In this document: positions 42,748 to 52,574 of the stretch, piece by piece
Layout of the letters: each line of letters opens with the position of its first letter
How positions within the stretch are numbered: position 1 is the first letter of the stretch
The notes under the pieces: model-generated
What the model saw: only the letters and a program-made list of their open reading frames with translations
Told to the model about the DNA's origin: nothing
Database searches by the model: none
Source: Methylobacterium sp. J-077
GTDB taxonomy: Bacteria; Pseudomonadota; Alphaproteobacteria; Rhizobiales; Beijerinckiaceae
Direction of reading: 5' to 3'
DNA: 64,000 nt
NCBI RefSeq assembly: GCF_022829365.1
Contig: NZ_JAKSYJ010000246.1
Location: 1 to 64,000, forward strand
Translations under genes and position numbers: made by a program

Positions 42748-43929
42748 TCAACCCTCCAGGGCGACCGCGGTGCGGATCAGGTCGAGGTCGGCCCCGCGCG
42801 CGCCGATGATCGACAGGCCGACCGGAGCGCCATCGACGCGGGCACCCGGGATATTGACCTGCGGGGCGCCGGTCAGGCCGCCGTGGCTCGTCAGGCAGGC
42901 GATACGCTCGCGCAGGGGATGCAGCGCGCCGAGCGGCAGCCCGCGCAGGGGCGCCGGAAACGGCGTGGTCGGGAGGCACAGGATCGTGCCGGGCGGCAGG
43001 AGTCGCGCGAGACGCGCCCTGGCCTCGATCCGCATCAGGCTCGCGGCGCTGCGTTCGGCATCGGTCATCATCGAGCCCTGGATCAGCGAGCGGGCGACCG
43101 AGAAGGCCATGCGTGGATTGCAGGCATCGAGCCAGGGCTCGAAGGTCAGCCAGGCCTCGCTGCTTTGAAGCACGCGCTGCGCCCGCTGCCAGACGGACAG
43201 GCCCTGCGGCGCCAGCGTCACGTCGCGGCGATTGCCGATCAGGGTGGCCAAGCGGTCGATCTGCGGGGCCAGCGCCTCCTGGACTGCCGCGTCGGCGAAG
43301 CCGAGCGCATCGGCGGCCACAAGGAGCGTGCGCGGCAGGCGGTCCGGCATCGCCTGACCGAACAGGACTTCGCCGACCCGCGCGAAGGTCACCGCGTCCC
43401 GGGTGAACCAGCCGCAGGTATCCGAACCAGGTGCCTGGACGCAGATCCCCGAGAAGTCGATGCGGCCGTGCGTCGGCCGGATGCCGTAGAGGCCGCAGAA
43501 GCTCGCCGGCACGCGCACGGAGCCGCCGGTATCGGTTCCCAGGGCGAAATCGCAGGCGCCCGAGGCCACCGCGGAGGCCGAGCCGCTGGACGAGCCGCCG
43601 GGTACCCGATCGGGCGCCGCGGGATTGAGCGGCGTGCCGTCATGGGCGTTCTCGCCGAGGATCCCTAGGGAGACCTCGTCGGTCACGGTCTTGCCGACGA
43701 TGGAGGCGCCCGCATCGAGCAGCCTCTGAACCACGCCGGCATGGCGGGCCGGCGTCGGATAGACGCGCGGCCAGTCCGGGTTTCCGCCCCCCGTGGGGGT
43801 ATCGGCGACATCGATCAGGTCCTTGACCGCGAAGGCAAGGCCGGCGAGCGGCCCCGTGGCGGATCCGGCGACGCGTACGCGCGGCCCAGGGAGGAACGGG
43901 TCCGTCGAGAGGAGCTGTTCGGCTGTCAT
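42748..43929 (-). CDS. Amidase-signature hydrolase (AtzE/HpxY-type context)
   Basis: About 393 residues. The Ser-cisSer-Lys triad is visible: Lys in FAVKDLIDV, cis-Ser in GGSSSGSAS, nucleophile Ser in GTDTGGSVRVP. It is predicted to hydrolyse an amide of a small nitrogen compound in the cytoplasm. With the AtzH-like gene directly after it and a peptide/opine-type importer before it, the substrate may be an imported amide or ureide such as a carboxybiuret or oxalurate relative (inference). Start ATG 43929 gives an ATGA overlap with the ATPase gene, like other junctions in this operon; ATG 43950 is the alternative. Confidence 0.85.
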   Translation of the reverse strand: MTAEQLLSTDPFLPGPRVRVAGSATGPLAGLAFAVKDLIDVADTPTGGGNPDWPRVYPTPARHAGVVQRLLDAGASIVGKTVTDEVSLGILGENAHDGTPLNPAAPDRVPGGSSSGSASAVASGACDFALGTDTGGSVRVPASFCGLYGIRPTHGRIDFSGICVQAPGSDTCGWFTRDAVTFARVGEVLFGQAMPDRLPRTLLVAADALGFADAAVQEALAPQIDRLATLIGNRRDVTLAPQGLSVWQRAQRVLQSSEAWLTFEPWLDACNPRMAFSVARSLIQGSMMTDAERSAASLMRIEARARLARLLPPGTILCLPTTPFPAPLRGLPLGALHPLRERIACLTSHGGLTGAPQVNIPGARVDGAPVGLSIIGARGADLDLIRTAVALEG

Positions 43930-45542
43930 GCGGGGATCGGTTCCTGCCATTGGGCACCGGGCACGGCGGCGAACAGAGCCCGGGTGTAGGGATGCTTCGG
44001 CGCGAAGAAGATCTCCGACGTCGGCGCGACCTCGACCACCTGACCGGACCGCATCACCGCGATCCGGTCGCAGACCTGCAGCGCGACCCGGAGATCGTGG
44101 GTCACGAACAGCATGCTAAGGTGCAGCCGCGCCTTGATGTCGGCGAGCAGCGCCAGGACCTGCGCCTGCACCGAGACGTCCAGGGCCGAGACCGGCTCGT
44201 CGGCCACCAGAATCTCGGGCTTCATGGCGAGCGCCCGGGCGATGCCGATCCGCTGGCGCTGGCCGCCGCTGAACTCGTGCGGGAAGCGCTGCGCCGCCGC
44301 GGGATCGAGGCCGACCAGCGCCAGCATCTCGCAGGCCTGGACCCGCGCGATCCCCGGTTCGGTGCCGTGGATGATCGGCCCCTCGGCGACGATGTCGACC
44401 ACGCGCTGGCGCGGATCGAGGGAGCCGTAGGGATCCTGGAACACCATCTGCACGCGCCGGCGATGCGGACGCATCTGGCGGCGGCTCAGGTCGGCGACGC
44501 TGTGCCCGGCCAGCAGGATCTCGCCGCCATCGACCGGCATCAGCCGGGTGAGCGCCCGCGCCAGCGTGCTCTTGCCCGAGCCGCTCTCGCCGACGAGGCC
44601 CAGGGTCTCGCCCCGCCGCAGCGAAACGTCCACGCCGTCGAGGGCCCGGGTGACGCGGCCCCCGAACAGGCCGCGGGCCCCGTAGGTCTTCTCGACCCGC
44701 TTGGCCTCCACCACCAGGGGTGCTGTGCTGGCGGCCCGGCGCGGCGGCGGCACGAGCTTCGGCACGGCGGCGATGAGCGCGCGCGTGTAGGGATGCTTCG
44801 GCGCGCCGAGCACCGAGGCCGCCGGCCCCTGCTCGACCAGGACGCCCTTCTGCAAGACCGCGACCGTGTCGGCGATGTCGGCCACGACGCCGAAATCGTG
44901 CGTGATGAACAGGACGCTCGTGCCGTGCTCGCGCTGCAGGTCGTGGATCAGGGAGAGGATCTGCGCCTGCGTGGTGACGTCGAGCGCCGTGGTCGGCTCG
45001 TCGGCGATGAGCAGCCGCGGATTCAGCGCCAGCGCCATGGCGATCATCGCCCGCTGGCGCTGGCCGCCCGAGAGCTGATGCGGATAGGAGCGCAGGAGCT
45101 GGGCCGGGTCCGGCAGGTGGACGCTCTCAAGGAGCGCGAGGATGCGCGCCCGGCGGTCGGCGCGCCCGAGCGTGGTGTGGATGCGCAGGACCTCGTCGAT
45201 CTGCCGCCCGATCGTGTGGAGCGGGTTCAGGGCCGTCATCGGCTCCTGGAAGATCATCGCGATGCGGGCACCCCGGACCTTGCGCATCTGACGCGGGGTG
45301 ATCGCGGCGAGATCCGCGCCCTCGAACTGGATGCGCCCGCCCGAGACGCACACGCGCGGCCCCGGGAGCAGCCCCAGAATGGCGCGCGCAACCATCGACT
45401 TGCCCGATCCGCTCTCGCCGATCAGGCAGGTGACCGCACCGGGCCGCAGGACGAGATTCAGATCGGTGACGGCATTCGGACGGTCCGCGCCGGGCGGCAG
45501 CGTGATCGTCAGCGTCTCGATCTCGAGGACGGCGTCGCTCAT
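43926..45542 (-). CDS. ABC importer ATPase, DppD-DppF fusion (two ATP-binding domains)
   Basis: A 538-residue protein with two complete ABC domains. First: Walker A GESGSGKS, signature LSGGQRQRAMIAMAL, Walker B LLIADEPTTALD, followed by the oligopeptide C-terminal motif APKHPYTRALIAAVP. Second: GESGSGKS, FSGGQRQRIGIARAL, ILVADEPVSALD, and again APKHPYTRALFAAVPG. Fused pairs of this type serve peptide/nickel/opine importers (GsiA and YejF type). The ATG overlaps the upstream permease stop (ATGA). Confidence 0.92.
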   Translation of the reverse strand: MSDAVLEIETLTITLPPGADRPNAVTDLNLVLRPGAVTCLIGESGSGKSMVARAILGLLPGPRVCVSGGRIQFEGADLAAITPRQMRKVRGARIAMIFQEPMTALNPLHTIGRQIDEVLRIHTTLGRADRRARILALLESVHLPDPAQLLRSYPHQLSGGQRQRAMIAMALALNPRLLIADEPTTALDVTTQAQILSLIHDLQREHGTSVLFITHDFGVVADIADTVAVLQKGVLVEQGPAASVLGAPKHPYTRALIAAVPKLVPPPRRAASTAPLVVEAKRVEKTYGARGLFGGRVTRALDGVDVSLRRGETLGLVGESGSGKSTLARALTRLMPVDGGEILLAGHSVADLSRRQMRPHRRRVQMVFQDPYGSLDPRQRVVDIVAEGPIIHGTEPGIARVQACEMLALVGLDPAAAQRFPHEFSGGQRQRIGIARALAMKPEILVADEPVSALDVSVQAQVLALLADIKARLHLSMLFVTHDLRVALQVCDRIAVMRSGQVVEVAPTSEIFFAPKHPYTRALFAAVPGAQWQEPIPA

Positions 45543-46366
45543 CGCTCTCGGAGCCTCGGATTCAGGACCTCGTTCAGGCCGTCCCCGACGAGGTTGATGG
45601 CGAGGACGGTCAGCAGGATCGCCAGTCCGGGGAAGGTGCAGATCCACCACGCCGATCGGAGGACCGCGCGGCCCGAGCTGATGATCAGGCCCCAGCTCAT
45701 CACGTTGGGATCGCCGAGGCCCAGGAAGGCGAGCCCCGCCTCGATCAGGATCGCCGTGCCGATCAGGAGCGTGCCGACCGCGATGATCGCCGCGGTGCAG
45801 TTCGGCAGCATGTGGCGGAAGACGATGCGCGCGTCGCCTGCCCCCAGGCCGTCGCAGGCCAGTACGAACTCGCGGCCGCCGAGCGCCACGAACTCGCCCC
45901 GCACGAGCCGGGCGATGCCCGGCCAGGAGACGGCCACGATGGCGACGACTTCGCTGAACAGCGACGGCGACAGGATCGCCACGATCAGGATCGCGAGCAC
46001 GAAGGCGGGGATCGTCTGGAAGAACTCCGTGAGCCGCATCAGCGCGACCTCGACGCCGCCCCGATAGTAGCCGGCGAGCCCCCCGATCAGGGTCCCGAGC
46101 AGGATCGCGGCCCCGGTGGCGCTGAGGCCGATGATCAGGGAGGTGCGGGCGCCGTACGCGATCTCGGCGGCCACGTCCCGGCCCAGCGTGTCGGTGCCGA
46201 GTGGGAACGGACCGCCCGGCGGCTGGAGGGCGGGGCCGACGAGCGCGAACGGATCGCCCGGATAGAGCAGCGGGGTGAGCGCCACGAGGACGACCAGCCC
46301 GAGGAGAACCACCGCCCCCGCGAGCGCGAGGCGGTTGCGCGCGAACCGCGCCAGGGCCGTGCGCAT
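45539..46366 (-). CDS. ABC importer permease, DppC type
   Basis: A 275-residue inner-membrane subunit of the peptide/opine importer. DppC features are PFPLGTDTLGRDVAAEIAYGAR near the N-terminus and the EAA-loop region (LNPRLRER end; CDGLGAGDARIVFRHMLPN). It begins two bases after the DppB-type gene and overlaps the ATPase gene. Confidence 0.9.
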   Translation of the reverse strand: MRTALARFARNRLALAGAVVLLGLVVLVALTPLLYPGDPFALVGPALQPPGGPFPLGTDTLGRDVAAEIAYGARTSLIIGLSATGAAILLGTLIGGLAGYYRGGVEVALMRLTEFFQTIPAFVLAILIVAILSPSLFSEVVAIVAVSWPGIARLVRGEFVALGGREFVLACDGLGAGDARIVFRHMLPNCTAAIIAVGTLLIGTAILIEAGLAFLGLGDPNVMSWGLIISSGRAVLRSAWWICTFPGLAILLTVLAINLVGDGLNEVLNPRLRER

Positions 46367-46368
46367 CG

Positions 46369-47340
46369 CTACAGCTCCATCCGCGGATCGAGGCAGACAT
46401 AGACGAGGTCGATCGCGAGATTGATCACGACCACAAGGCAGGCCGAGACGAAGAAGATGCCGAGGAGCAGGTTCAGGTCGCGCGACTGGAGCGCGTTGAA
46501 GGCCAGCGTGCCGACCCCCGGCCAGCCGAACACCGTCTCGACCACGATTGAGCCGCCGATCAGGTTGCCGGCCTGCACGCCCGCCATGGTGACCACCGGC
46601 AGCAGTGCGTTGCGCAGGACGTGCCCGGTCATCACCCGGGCCTCGGTCTGGCCCTTGGCCCGGGCGGTGGTGACGTAGTCCATGCCGACCTGCTCCAGCA
46701 CGGAGGCGCGCATCACCCGGGCGTAGACCGCGAGGTAGAACAGCGCGAGCGCGACCGCCGGCATGACGAGGTGGCGGCCGACATCCCAGACCTCGTCCCA
46801 GCCCTCGTTGTCGGCGCCGACCGTGTCGTAGCCGCTGGTCGGCAGCCAGCCGAGCCGGATGGCGAAGACCACGATCATCATCAGCCCGAGCCAGAAGCCC
46901 GGGGTCGCGTAGGCCACGAGGCTGACGAGGGAGATGATCGCGTCGCGCCAGGCATTGCGCCCGGTCGCCGCCACGAGGCCCAGCAGCGTGCCGATCAGCA
47001 ACGCGGCTGCGAAGGCGGTCAGCATCAGCAGCCCGGTGGGCCCGAGCCGGTCGACGATCAGGCTCCCGACTGGGCTGTCGTTGCGGAACGAGTAGCCGAG
47101 ATCGAGGTGGAGCATGTTCAGCAGGTAGACGCCGAACTGCGTGGCGAGCGGCTGGTCGAGGCCGAACTTGTGGCGCAGCTGCTCCATGTATTCGGGGCTC
47201 GCCGCCCCGCTCTCGCCCGCCAGCACGGAGGCCGCGTCGCCGGGGGCGAGGTGGATCAGGAAGAAGTTGAGCACGACGATGCCGAGCACCACCGGGATCG
47301 CCAGCAGCAGCCGGCAACCGAGGAAACGCGCGAGCCGCAC
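46369..47340 (-). CDS. ABC importer permease, DppB type
   Basis: A 323-residue protein with the DppB N-terminal helix and LAPGDAASVLAGESGAASPE, then FGLDQPLATQFGVYLLNMLH, and an EAA loop (DYVTTARAKGQTEARVMTGH) before VLRNALLPVV. The start is GTG, four bases after the binding-protein stop. It forms the membrane channel with the DppC-type subunit. Confidence 0.9.
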   Translation of the reverse strand: MRLARFLGCRLLLAIPVVLGIVVLNFFLIHLAPGDAASVLAGESGAASPEYMEQLRHKFGLDQPLATQFGVYLLNMLHLDLGYSFRNDSPVGSLIVDRLGPTGLLMLTAFAAALLIGTLLGLVAATGRNAWRDAIISLVSLVAYATPGFWLGLMMIVVFAIRLGWLPTSGYDTVGADNEGWDEVWDVGRHLVMPAVALALFYLAVYARVMRASVLEQVGMDYVTTARAKGQTEARVMTGHVLRNALLPVVTMAGVQAGNLIGGSIVVETVFGWPGVGTLAFNALQSRDLNLLLGIFFVSACLVVVINLAIDLVYVCLDPRMEL

Positions 47341-47344
47341 GGGA

Positions 47345-49012
47345 CTACTTGTCCATCCAGGCCCGCTCGAAGGCTTGCTGGGTTCCGAGGGGGCCGGTCG
47401 TGTGATCCTTGAGGCGCCGGTTGAAGACGCTGACGTATTGGACGTCGATGAGCCAGATCATCGGGCTGTCCTCCGCCAGGACTTGCTGGACCGTCTTGTA
47501 GAGCGCGGCGCGCTTCTCCGGGTCCGGCTCGCGCGCGCCCTCGCCGAGCATCCGATCGACCTCGGGGTTCGAATAGAAGGTGTCGTTGACGAAGGTCACG
47601 CCCTTGCGGATCTGGCTGGTGAGGAACTGCTTGTTCAGCCCGTAGACCGGGTCGACGCCCTGGCTGAGGAACGGCTCGTTTAGGTCGTAGTCGTAGTTGG
47701 TGTAGACACGCCGCAGCCAGGTGGCGGTGTCCTCCGAGCGGAGCGTCACGGCGATGCCGACGACGGCGAGGGCCTGCTTCAGGTACTCGGCCTGCCGCAG
47801 CCACTGCTCGCCGAAGGAATTCACCTCCAGGTGCAGGGCGAAGCGGGTCCCGTCCGCGCCGCGCGGGGCGCCGGCCTTGTCGAGCAGCGTGTTGGCGATG
47901 TCCAGCCGGTCCGGCACGTCGTACTGGCGCACGTCATCGGTGTAGAGGCCGGCGGTCTTGAACTTGCGGCTGAGCGGGCCGGTGGCGGGCAGGCCATAGC
48001 CGAACATCACGTCCTTGAGGATGACCTTGCGGTCGATGGCGTAGGCGATCGCTTGGCGCACTTCCTTTTTCTGGAGATGCGGGTGACGGCCGTTCAGCTC
48101 CAGGACGCTCTGGGCCGGCGTCATCTCGTAACCCTTGGTCGTCAGATCGAGGATCGGGTTGGTCTTCATCCGCGCGAGGTCGGCGTAGTTCACCGCGCTG
48201 TACCCGGCGAAATGCGCCTCCCCCGCCTCCATGGCGGCCGAGCGCGTGGCCGCGTCCGGGATGAACCGGGCGATGATCCGATTGAGATACGGCAGGCCGG
48301 GCTTCCAGTAGGTCTCGTTGCGGTCCAGGCGCACAGACTGGCCCCGCTCCCAGCTCGCGAACTTGAACGGACCGGTCCCAATCGGCTTGTTGGCGCTCGG
48401 GTTCTGGAGGACGTCCGTGCCCTCGAAGACCGAGCGGCACAGGATCGGCAGGTCCCGCCCGGAGAGCGCCTTCATAAGGTAGGGGGCCGGATTGGCGAGC
48501 CGCAGGATGGCGGTCATGGGGTCCGGCGTGTCGACGGCGACCAGCTCCGCGAGCATAACCGGTGCAATCGGATTGTATTTCTTCAGGATTTCCAGAAAAG
48601 AATACTGCACGTCGGCACTGGTGAACGGCTTACCGTTGTGGAAGGTCACGCCCTCCTGAAGCTTAAACGTGATGGTCTTGCCGTCGGGCGCGATCTCCCA
48701 CGATTTCGCGAGGTTCGGCTGCGGGTTCTGGTCCCAATCGTAGGTGCACAACCCCTCGTAGACCTGCGTGGCGATCGGCGGGATGTTGCCCGCCGAAACT
48801 GCGTAATGGGCCAGGGTCGAGGGCTCGGGATGAACGATCATCACCATCGTGCCCCCGCGCTTCGGCTCGGCGGCGCGCGCGCCGCTCGCGGCCGCTGCGA
48901 GGCCGAGAGGAAGCGCTAGAACCGTGCGGCGGGAGAGATCAGTCGCGTCGAACGTGCGGGACAAGCCAGAGGACTCCTGAAGCGTCCAGCCCGTTCGCAA
49001 CACGCGTGCCAT
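47345..49012 (-). CDS. Peptide/opine-type ABC solute-binding protein (SBP_bac_5)
   Basis: A 555-residue, exported protein with a Tat-like leader (DLSRRTVLALPLGLAAAASG). Family motifs include YEGLCTYDWDQNPQPNLAKSW, TITFKLQEGVTFHNGKPFTS, RQAIAYAIDRKVILKDVM. It is first in the six-gene operon binding protein, DppB, DppC, DppDF, amidase, AtzH-like. The upstream 266-base gap (49013-49278) should hold the promoter. The ligand is unknown; the hydrolase genes suggest an amide or ureide. Confidence 0.88.
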   Translation of the reverse strand: MARVLRTGWTLQESSGLSRTFDATDLSRRTVLALPLGLAAAASGARAAEPKRGGTMVMIVHPEPSTLAHYAVSAGNIPPIATQVYEGLCTYDWDQNPQPNLAKSWEIAPDGKTITFKLQEGVTFHNGKPFTSADVQYSFLEILKKYNPIAPVMLAELVAVDTPDPMTAILRLANPAPYLMKALSGRDLPILCRSVFEGTDVLQNPSANKPIGTGPFKFASWERGQSVRLDRNETYWKPGLPYLNRIIARFIPDAATRSAAMEAGEAHFAGYSAVNYADLARMKTNPILDLTTKGYEMTPAQSVLELNGRHPHLQKKEVRQAIAYAIDRKVILKDVMFGYGLPATGPLSRKFKTAGLYTDDVRQYDVPDRLDIANTLLDKAGAPRGADGTRFALHLEVNSFGEQWLRQAEYLKQALAVVGIAVTLRSEDTATWLRRVYTNYDYDLNEPFLSQGVDPVYGLNKQFLTSQIRKGVTFVNDTFYSNPEVDRMLGEGAREPDPEKRAALYKTVQQVLAEDSPMIWLIDVQYVSVFNRRLKDHTTGPLGTQQAFERAWMDK

Positions 49013-49278
49013 ATAGAGGCGATGGAGACGGATCCATTACCCCGCATGATTGAGGGTAATATTTCGCACAACCAACCGCTTGCGCCGAAAGATCAAGCAC
49101 ATCATCGAGCCGACTTCGCCCGATACGGGCATCATGAGGGCCAATTCCCCTGACCAGTGGGGGGCCCGGCACACCGCCATCACGACAGGGTCGCGGCGAT
49201 CAGGCGGCACGCACCAGAATGCGAGACAGGCGCATGCCTAAGAACCGGGGATACGCCACCGCGACGCGTTCGACACGA

Positions 49279-50862
49279 TCACGTCCGCTCCTCACGCATC
49301 CGCCGCGCAAGGTTCTCGCCGATCATCACGCAGGTGAAGTGTAGGTTGGCCCGGCAATCGCTCGGCATGATCGAGGCGTCGCAGACCCGCAGCCCATCGA
49401 GTCCTCGGACCTTGAGATCGGGATCGACGACCCCGGACGCGTCCTGCCAGCCGGTCATCCGGCACGTGCCGGCGGCGTGTTGGATGTCGCCGGCCTCGGC
49501 GAGCATCAGGGCATCGAGGTCCTCGTCCGGGAGGCGCGCGGCGTCGCCGATCGAAAGCGGCCTCTCGCCGAACCGGATCGCCGTGGCGAGATCGGCCAGG
49601 GCCGGATGCGCCGCGAGGCCCGCGAGGCGGCGCACCGCGTCGCGCATTCGAAGGCGATCGCGCGGGTCATCGAGCATGTTCTCGTCGATGACCGGGTTGG
49701 CCTCCGGATCGGCCGCGGTGAGGTGCAGAGTCCCGCGCGAGAACACGTCGTAGAGGCCGACGCCGATCGCGCCCTGCGGCGTCGGCTCCGGCCCGGTCAG
49801 GGTCCGATGATTGTAGGCGACGAAGATCATGTCGCGCTCCCCGCCGCCCGCGAGGCCGCTCGAATAGGTGACGCAGCAATTGGTGTGGCGCGCATCCGGA
49901 CCGAGGGCCCGGTGTTGCGGCTTCAGATCGATGGTCGCCCGCAGGATCGGATGGTCCATGAAGTTGCGGCCGACCGCCTCGTGCGCCTGCCGGACGGGGA
50001 TGCCGAGGGCGTGCAGCGGCTCGGCCGGGCCGATCCCGGAACGCATCAGGATGGCCGGGCTGTGGACGGCGCCGGCGCAGAGCACGATTTCGCGGCCCTG
50101 GATCTCGGTCCAGGGCTCCGCACCGAAGCGCACGCGCAGGCCGATGGCCCGTCGCCCCTCGAACAGAACACGGTCGACCAGGGCCTCGCCGCGGATCGCG
50201 AGATTCGGCCGGTCGCGCGCCGGTTCCAGGTAGCCGTCATTGGTGGTGACCCGGTGGCCGTCGCGGCTGTTGATCGGGTTGCACGAGACGCCCTCGCCCG
50301 TGGGCGCGTTGAGGTCCGCCTTCCAAGGGTGGCCGGCCGCGAGGGCGGCCGCGCGAAGCCCCAGATCCACCGCGCCCCAGGCCTCCGGCTTCGCGCGGTA
50401 GACAGGCAGCGGACCGCCGCGCCGGGCACCGCCCTCCGCGCCGAAATCGGCATCGTCCTCGATCCGGTCGAACAGGGGCAGCACATCCGCGGCCGACCAG
50501 CCGGTACAGCCCTGCGCCGCCCAGGCGTCGAAGGCCGCGGGCACGCCGCGGATCGCGATCTGCGCGTTGACCGTTGAACTGCCGCCGAGCGCGCGACCGC
50601 GCCAGTAGAAGTGGGGCTCCTGCACACGGGTCCGCCGGCTCATCAGCCCCGGCCACTGCCAGTCCGCCTGATGGGCCAGGTCATACATGAACGGGATGAT
50701 GTTGGCCGAGCGCAGCGCCGGTGGCGCATCCGTGGAGCGCCAGTCGCGTCCGGCCTCCAGCAGGAGCACCCGGCGGCGCGGATCCTCCGAGAGGCGGGCC
50801 GCCAGAGCCGCCCCGGCGGAGCCGGCGCCGACCACGATGACATCGTACGGGGCTGCACTCAT
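49279..50862 (-). CDS. GMC-family FAD-dependent alcohol/choline oxidoreductase
   Basis: A 527-residue protein with the FAD-binding start YDVIVVGAGSAGAALAARLS, the GMC signature GRALGGSSTVNAQIAIRGVP, GAVHSPAILMRSGIGP, and a C-terminal HAAGTCRMTG with the active-site His. Members oxidise alcohols such as choline or polyethylene glycol. The ATG overlaps the preceding binding-protein stop (ATGA), so uptake and oxidation are coupled, although no permease is in this two-gene unit. Confidence 0.88.
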   Translation of the reverse strand: MSAAPYDVIVVGAGSAGAALAARLSEDPRRRVLLLEAGRDWRSTDAPPALRSANIIPFMYDLAHQADWQWPGLMSRRTRVQEPHFYWRGRALGGSSTVNAQIAIRGVPAAFDAWAAQGCTGWSAADVLPLFDRIEDDADFGAEGGARRGGPLPVYRAKPEAWGAVDLGLRAAALAAGHPWKADLNAPTGEGVSCNPINSRDGHRVTTNDGYLEPARDRPNLAIRGEALVDRVLFEGRRAIGLRVRFGAEPWTEIQGREIVLCAGAVHSPAILMRSGIGPAEPLHALGIPVRQAHEAVGRNFMDHPILRATIDLKPQHRALGPDARHTNCCVTYSSGLAGGGERDMIFVAYNHRTLTGPEPTPQGAIGVGLYDVFSRGTLHLTAADPEANPVIDENMLDDPRDRLRMRDAVRRLAGLAAHPALADLATAIRFGERPLSIGDAARLPDEDLDALMLAEAGDIQHAAGTCRMTGWQDASGVVDPDLKVRGLDGLRVCDASIMPSDCRANLHFTCVMIGENLARRMREERT

Positions 50863-52418
50863 GGCTTCGCGACGTTCCAGAAGAGTGGGATGGCGGAGGG
50901 GATCAGACCGGTGAGCGCGGTCCGGTAGGCCGCGGGCTGCGCGAACTGGCCGAAGGGGGCGACCAGCCCCTCGCCGTACACGATGGTCTGGATCTCGCCC
51001 GCGATGGCGCGCCGTTTGTCCAGATCAGGCTCGCGGGCGAAGCGGTCGAACAGGGCGACCATGCGCGGGTCGCACATGAACCCGGAACTCGCCGCGTCCT
51101 TGCAGTTGAAGTTGATCGCGGAATTCGTCAGCGGCGAGCTCAGATCGAGGCCCAGCGCATGGATGCCGAAGAGGCTCCAGCCGACCTTCTTGGTGCGCCG
51201 GGCGAGCAGGGCTGCCCAATCCATGACCTGCAGGTCCACGGTGAAGCCGGCCTGCTTCAGCCGGTCGGCCAGGATGGTCGAGGACACGCGCGCCGCCTCG
51301 AGATCGTTGGCCACCATCACGGTCACCGGCTCGCCCTTGTAGGCGGTCGCCTTCAGGGCAGCCCGGGCCGCCGCCACCGAGGGGTCGTGCAGGAGGTCCG
51401 TCCCGACATGCGTCTCGTAGGGCGAGCCGCAGATGAAGAAGGCGTTGCAGGTCTGCGAGAAGCGCGGCTCGAGGCCGAACCCGTCCAGAACCTCGCGCTG
51501 ATCGACGAGCCGCAGCAGGACGCGCCGGATCGCCGGGTCGTCGAAGGGCTTGGACGCCGTGTTGATGCGATAGTGGCCCGTGAACCTGTGCGGGCCGGTG
51601 AAGTTCATCACCGCCAAGCTCGTGTTGGCCTCGATCTGACCGATCAGGTCGAAGGGCGCGTACTGCATGTAGTCGATCTCGCCCGCGCCGAGGGCGCCCG
51701 TCGCCGTCGCCCCATCGGGGATGACGCGGATGTCGAGGGCGTCGACCTTCACGACCTTGCCGCCGGCCAGGAAGTCGGCCGGCTCGGGACGCGGCCGGTA
51801 ATCGGGGTTCCGGCGCAGCAGCATGTGGTCGCCGGGGATGTGCGCGGCGCGGTCGTAGATGAACGGACCGGATCCCACGACCTCCGTGAGCTGCGTCGTG
51901 GGGGGCGTCGCGGCGAGCCGGGCCGGCATGATGAAGGGCGTGGGGCTCGACGTCGTGCCGAGCGTGTCGAGGACGAGACCGTAGGGCTCCCGCAGCGTCA
52001 GCACGACAGTCCGGTCGTCCACGGCCTCGAGGCCGGCGGTCACGTCCATGAGCCGGCCACCCAGCGCGCTGCGGGCCGCCCAGCGCTTCAGCGAGGCGAC
52101 GCAGTCGGCGGCCCGGACCGGCGCGCCGTCGTGGAAGCGCAGCCCGTCGCGCAGGGTGAAGCGCCAGGTCAGCCGATCATCCGATACCGACCACGTGTCG
52201 ACCATCTGCGGCCGGAACACGCCCGTCGCGTCCGGCGCGAACAGCGTGTCGTAGACCATGTAGCCGAAGGTCCGCGTGATGTAGGCCGTGGTGAAGTAGG
52301 GGTCGAGGGTGACGATCTCGGCCTCAAGCACCGCCTTCACCGTCGTTTCCGCGCGGCCGGAGATCGGCGCAAGCAGCGCCGCGGCCGCGAGCAGGCCGGA
52401 AAACCAGAATCGTCTCAT
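50859..52418 (-). CDS. Peptide/opine-type ABC solute-binding protein (SBP_bac_5), second copy
   Basis: A 519-residue, exported protein with a Sec signal peptide (MRRFWFSGLLAAAALLAPIS then GRA). Its sequence (TRTFGYMVYDTLFAPD, WRFTLRDGLRFHDGAPVRAA, CVASLKRWAARSALGGRLM) is closely related to the frameshifted copy at 37064, so the two are paralogues. Start ATG 52418 is at the signal peptide; the frame runs further upstream. It heads a unit with the GMC oxidoreductase and is divergent from the desaturase gene. Confidence 0.88.
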   Translation of the reverse strand: MRRFWFSGLLAAAALLAPISGRAETTVKAVLEAEIVTLDPYFTTAYITRTFGYMVYDTLFAPDATGVFRPQMVDTWSVSDDRLTWRFTLRDGLRFHDGAPVRAADCVASLKRWAARSALGGRLMDVTAGLEAVDDRTVVLTLREPYGLVLDTLGTTSSPTPFIMPARLAATPPTTQLTEVVGSGPFIYDRAAHIPGDHMLLRRNPDYRPRPEPADFLAGGKVVKVDALDIRVIPDGATATGALGAGEIDYMQYAPFDLIGQIEANTSLAVMNFTGPHRFTGHYRINTASKPFDDPAIRRVLLRLVDQREVLDGFGLEPRFSQTCNAFFICGSPYETHVGTDLLHDPSVAAARAALKATAYKGEPVTVMVANDLEAARVSSTILADRLKQAGFTVDLQVMDWAALLARRTKKVGWSLFGIHALGLDLSSPLTNSAINFNCKDAASSGFMCDPRMVALFDRFAREPDLDKRRAIAGEIQTIVYGEGLVAPFGQFAQPAAYRTALTGLIPSAIPLFWNVAKP

Positions 52419-52574
52419 TGTCGCATTCACCCTTTGCCCGGCCCCGCTAGGCAAACGGGATACCAAGCAGGACGCCAAGCCGATCGCACGCGCCTGGGGC
52501 CTGATCCGAGACACCGGCATGGATGCTGCAAAGCCCATGGATCTCCAAGGCGCTCAAACGGTCCAGGGAAACGC

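Noticed and set aside
43950..46067. 705-codon plus-strand open frame opposite the ABC ATPase and permease genes
   Set aside because: Composition is that of a reverse-strand shadow, and the minus strand has complete, well-conserved ABC domains.
49150..49170. CCCC/GGGG hairpin (about 49150) as a terminator
   Set aside because: The stem is only four bases and it lies in the promoter-side gap of the binding-protein gene.
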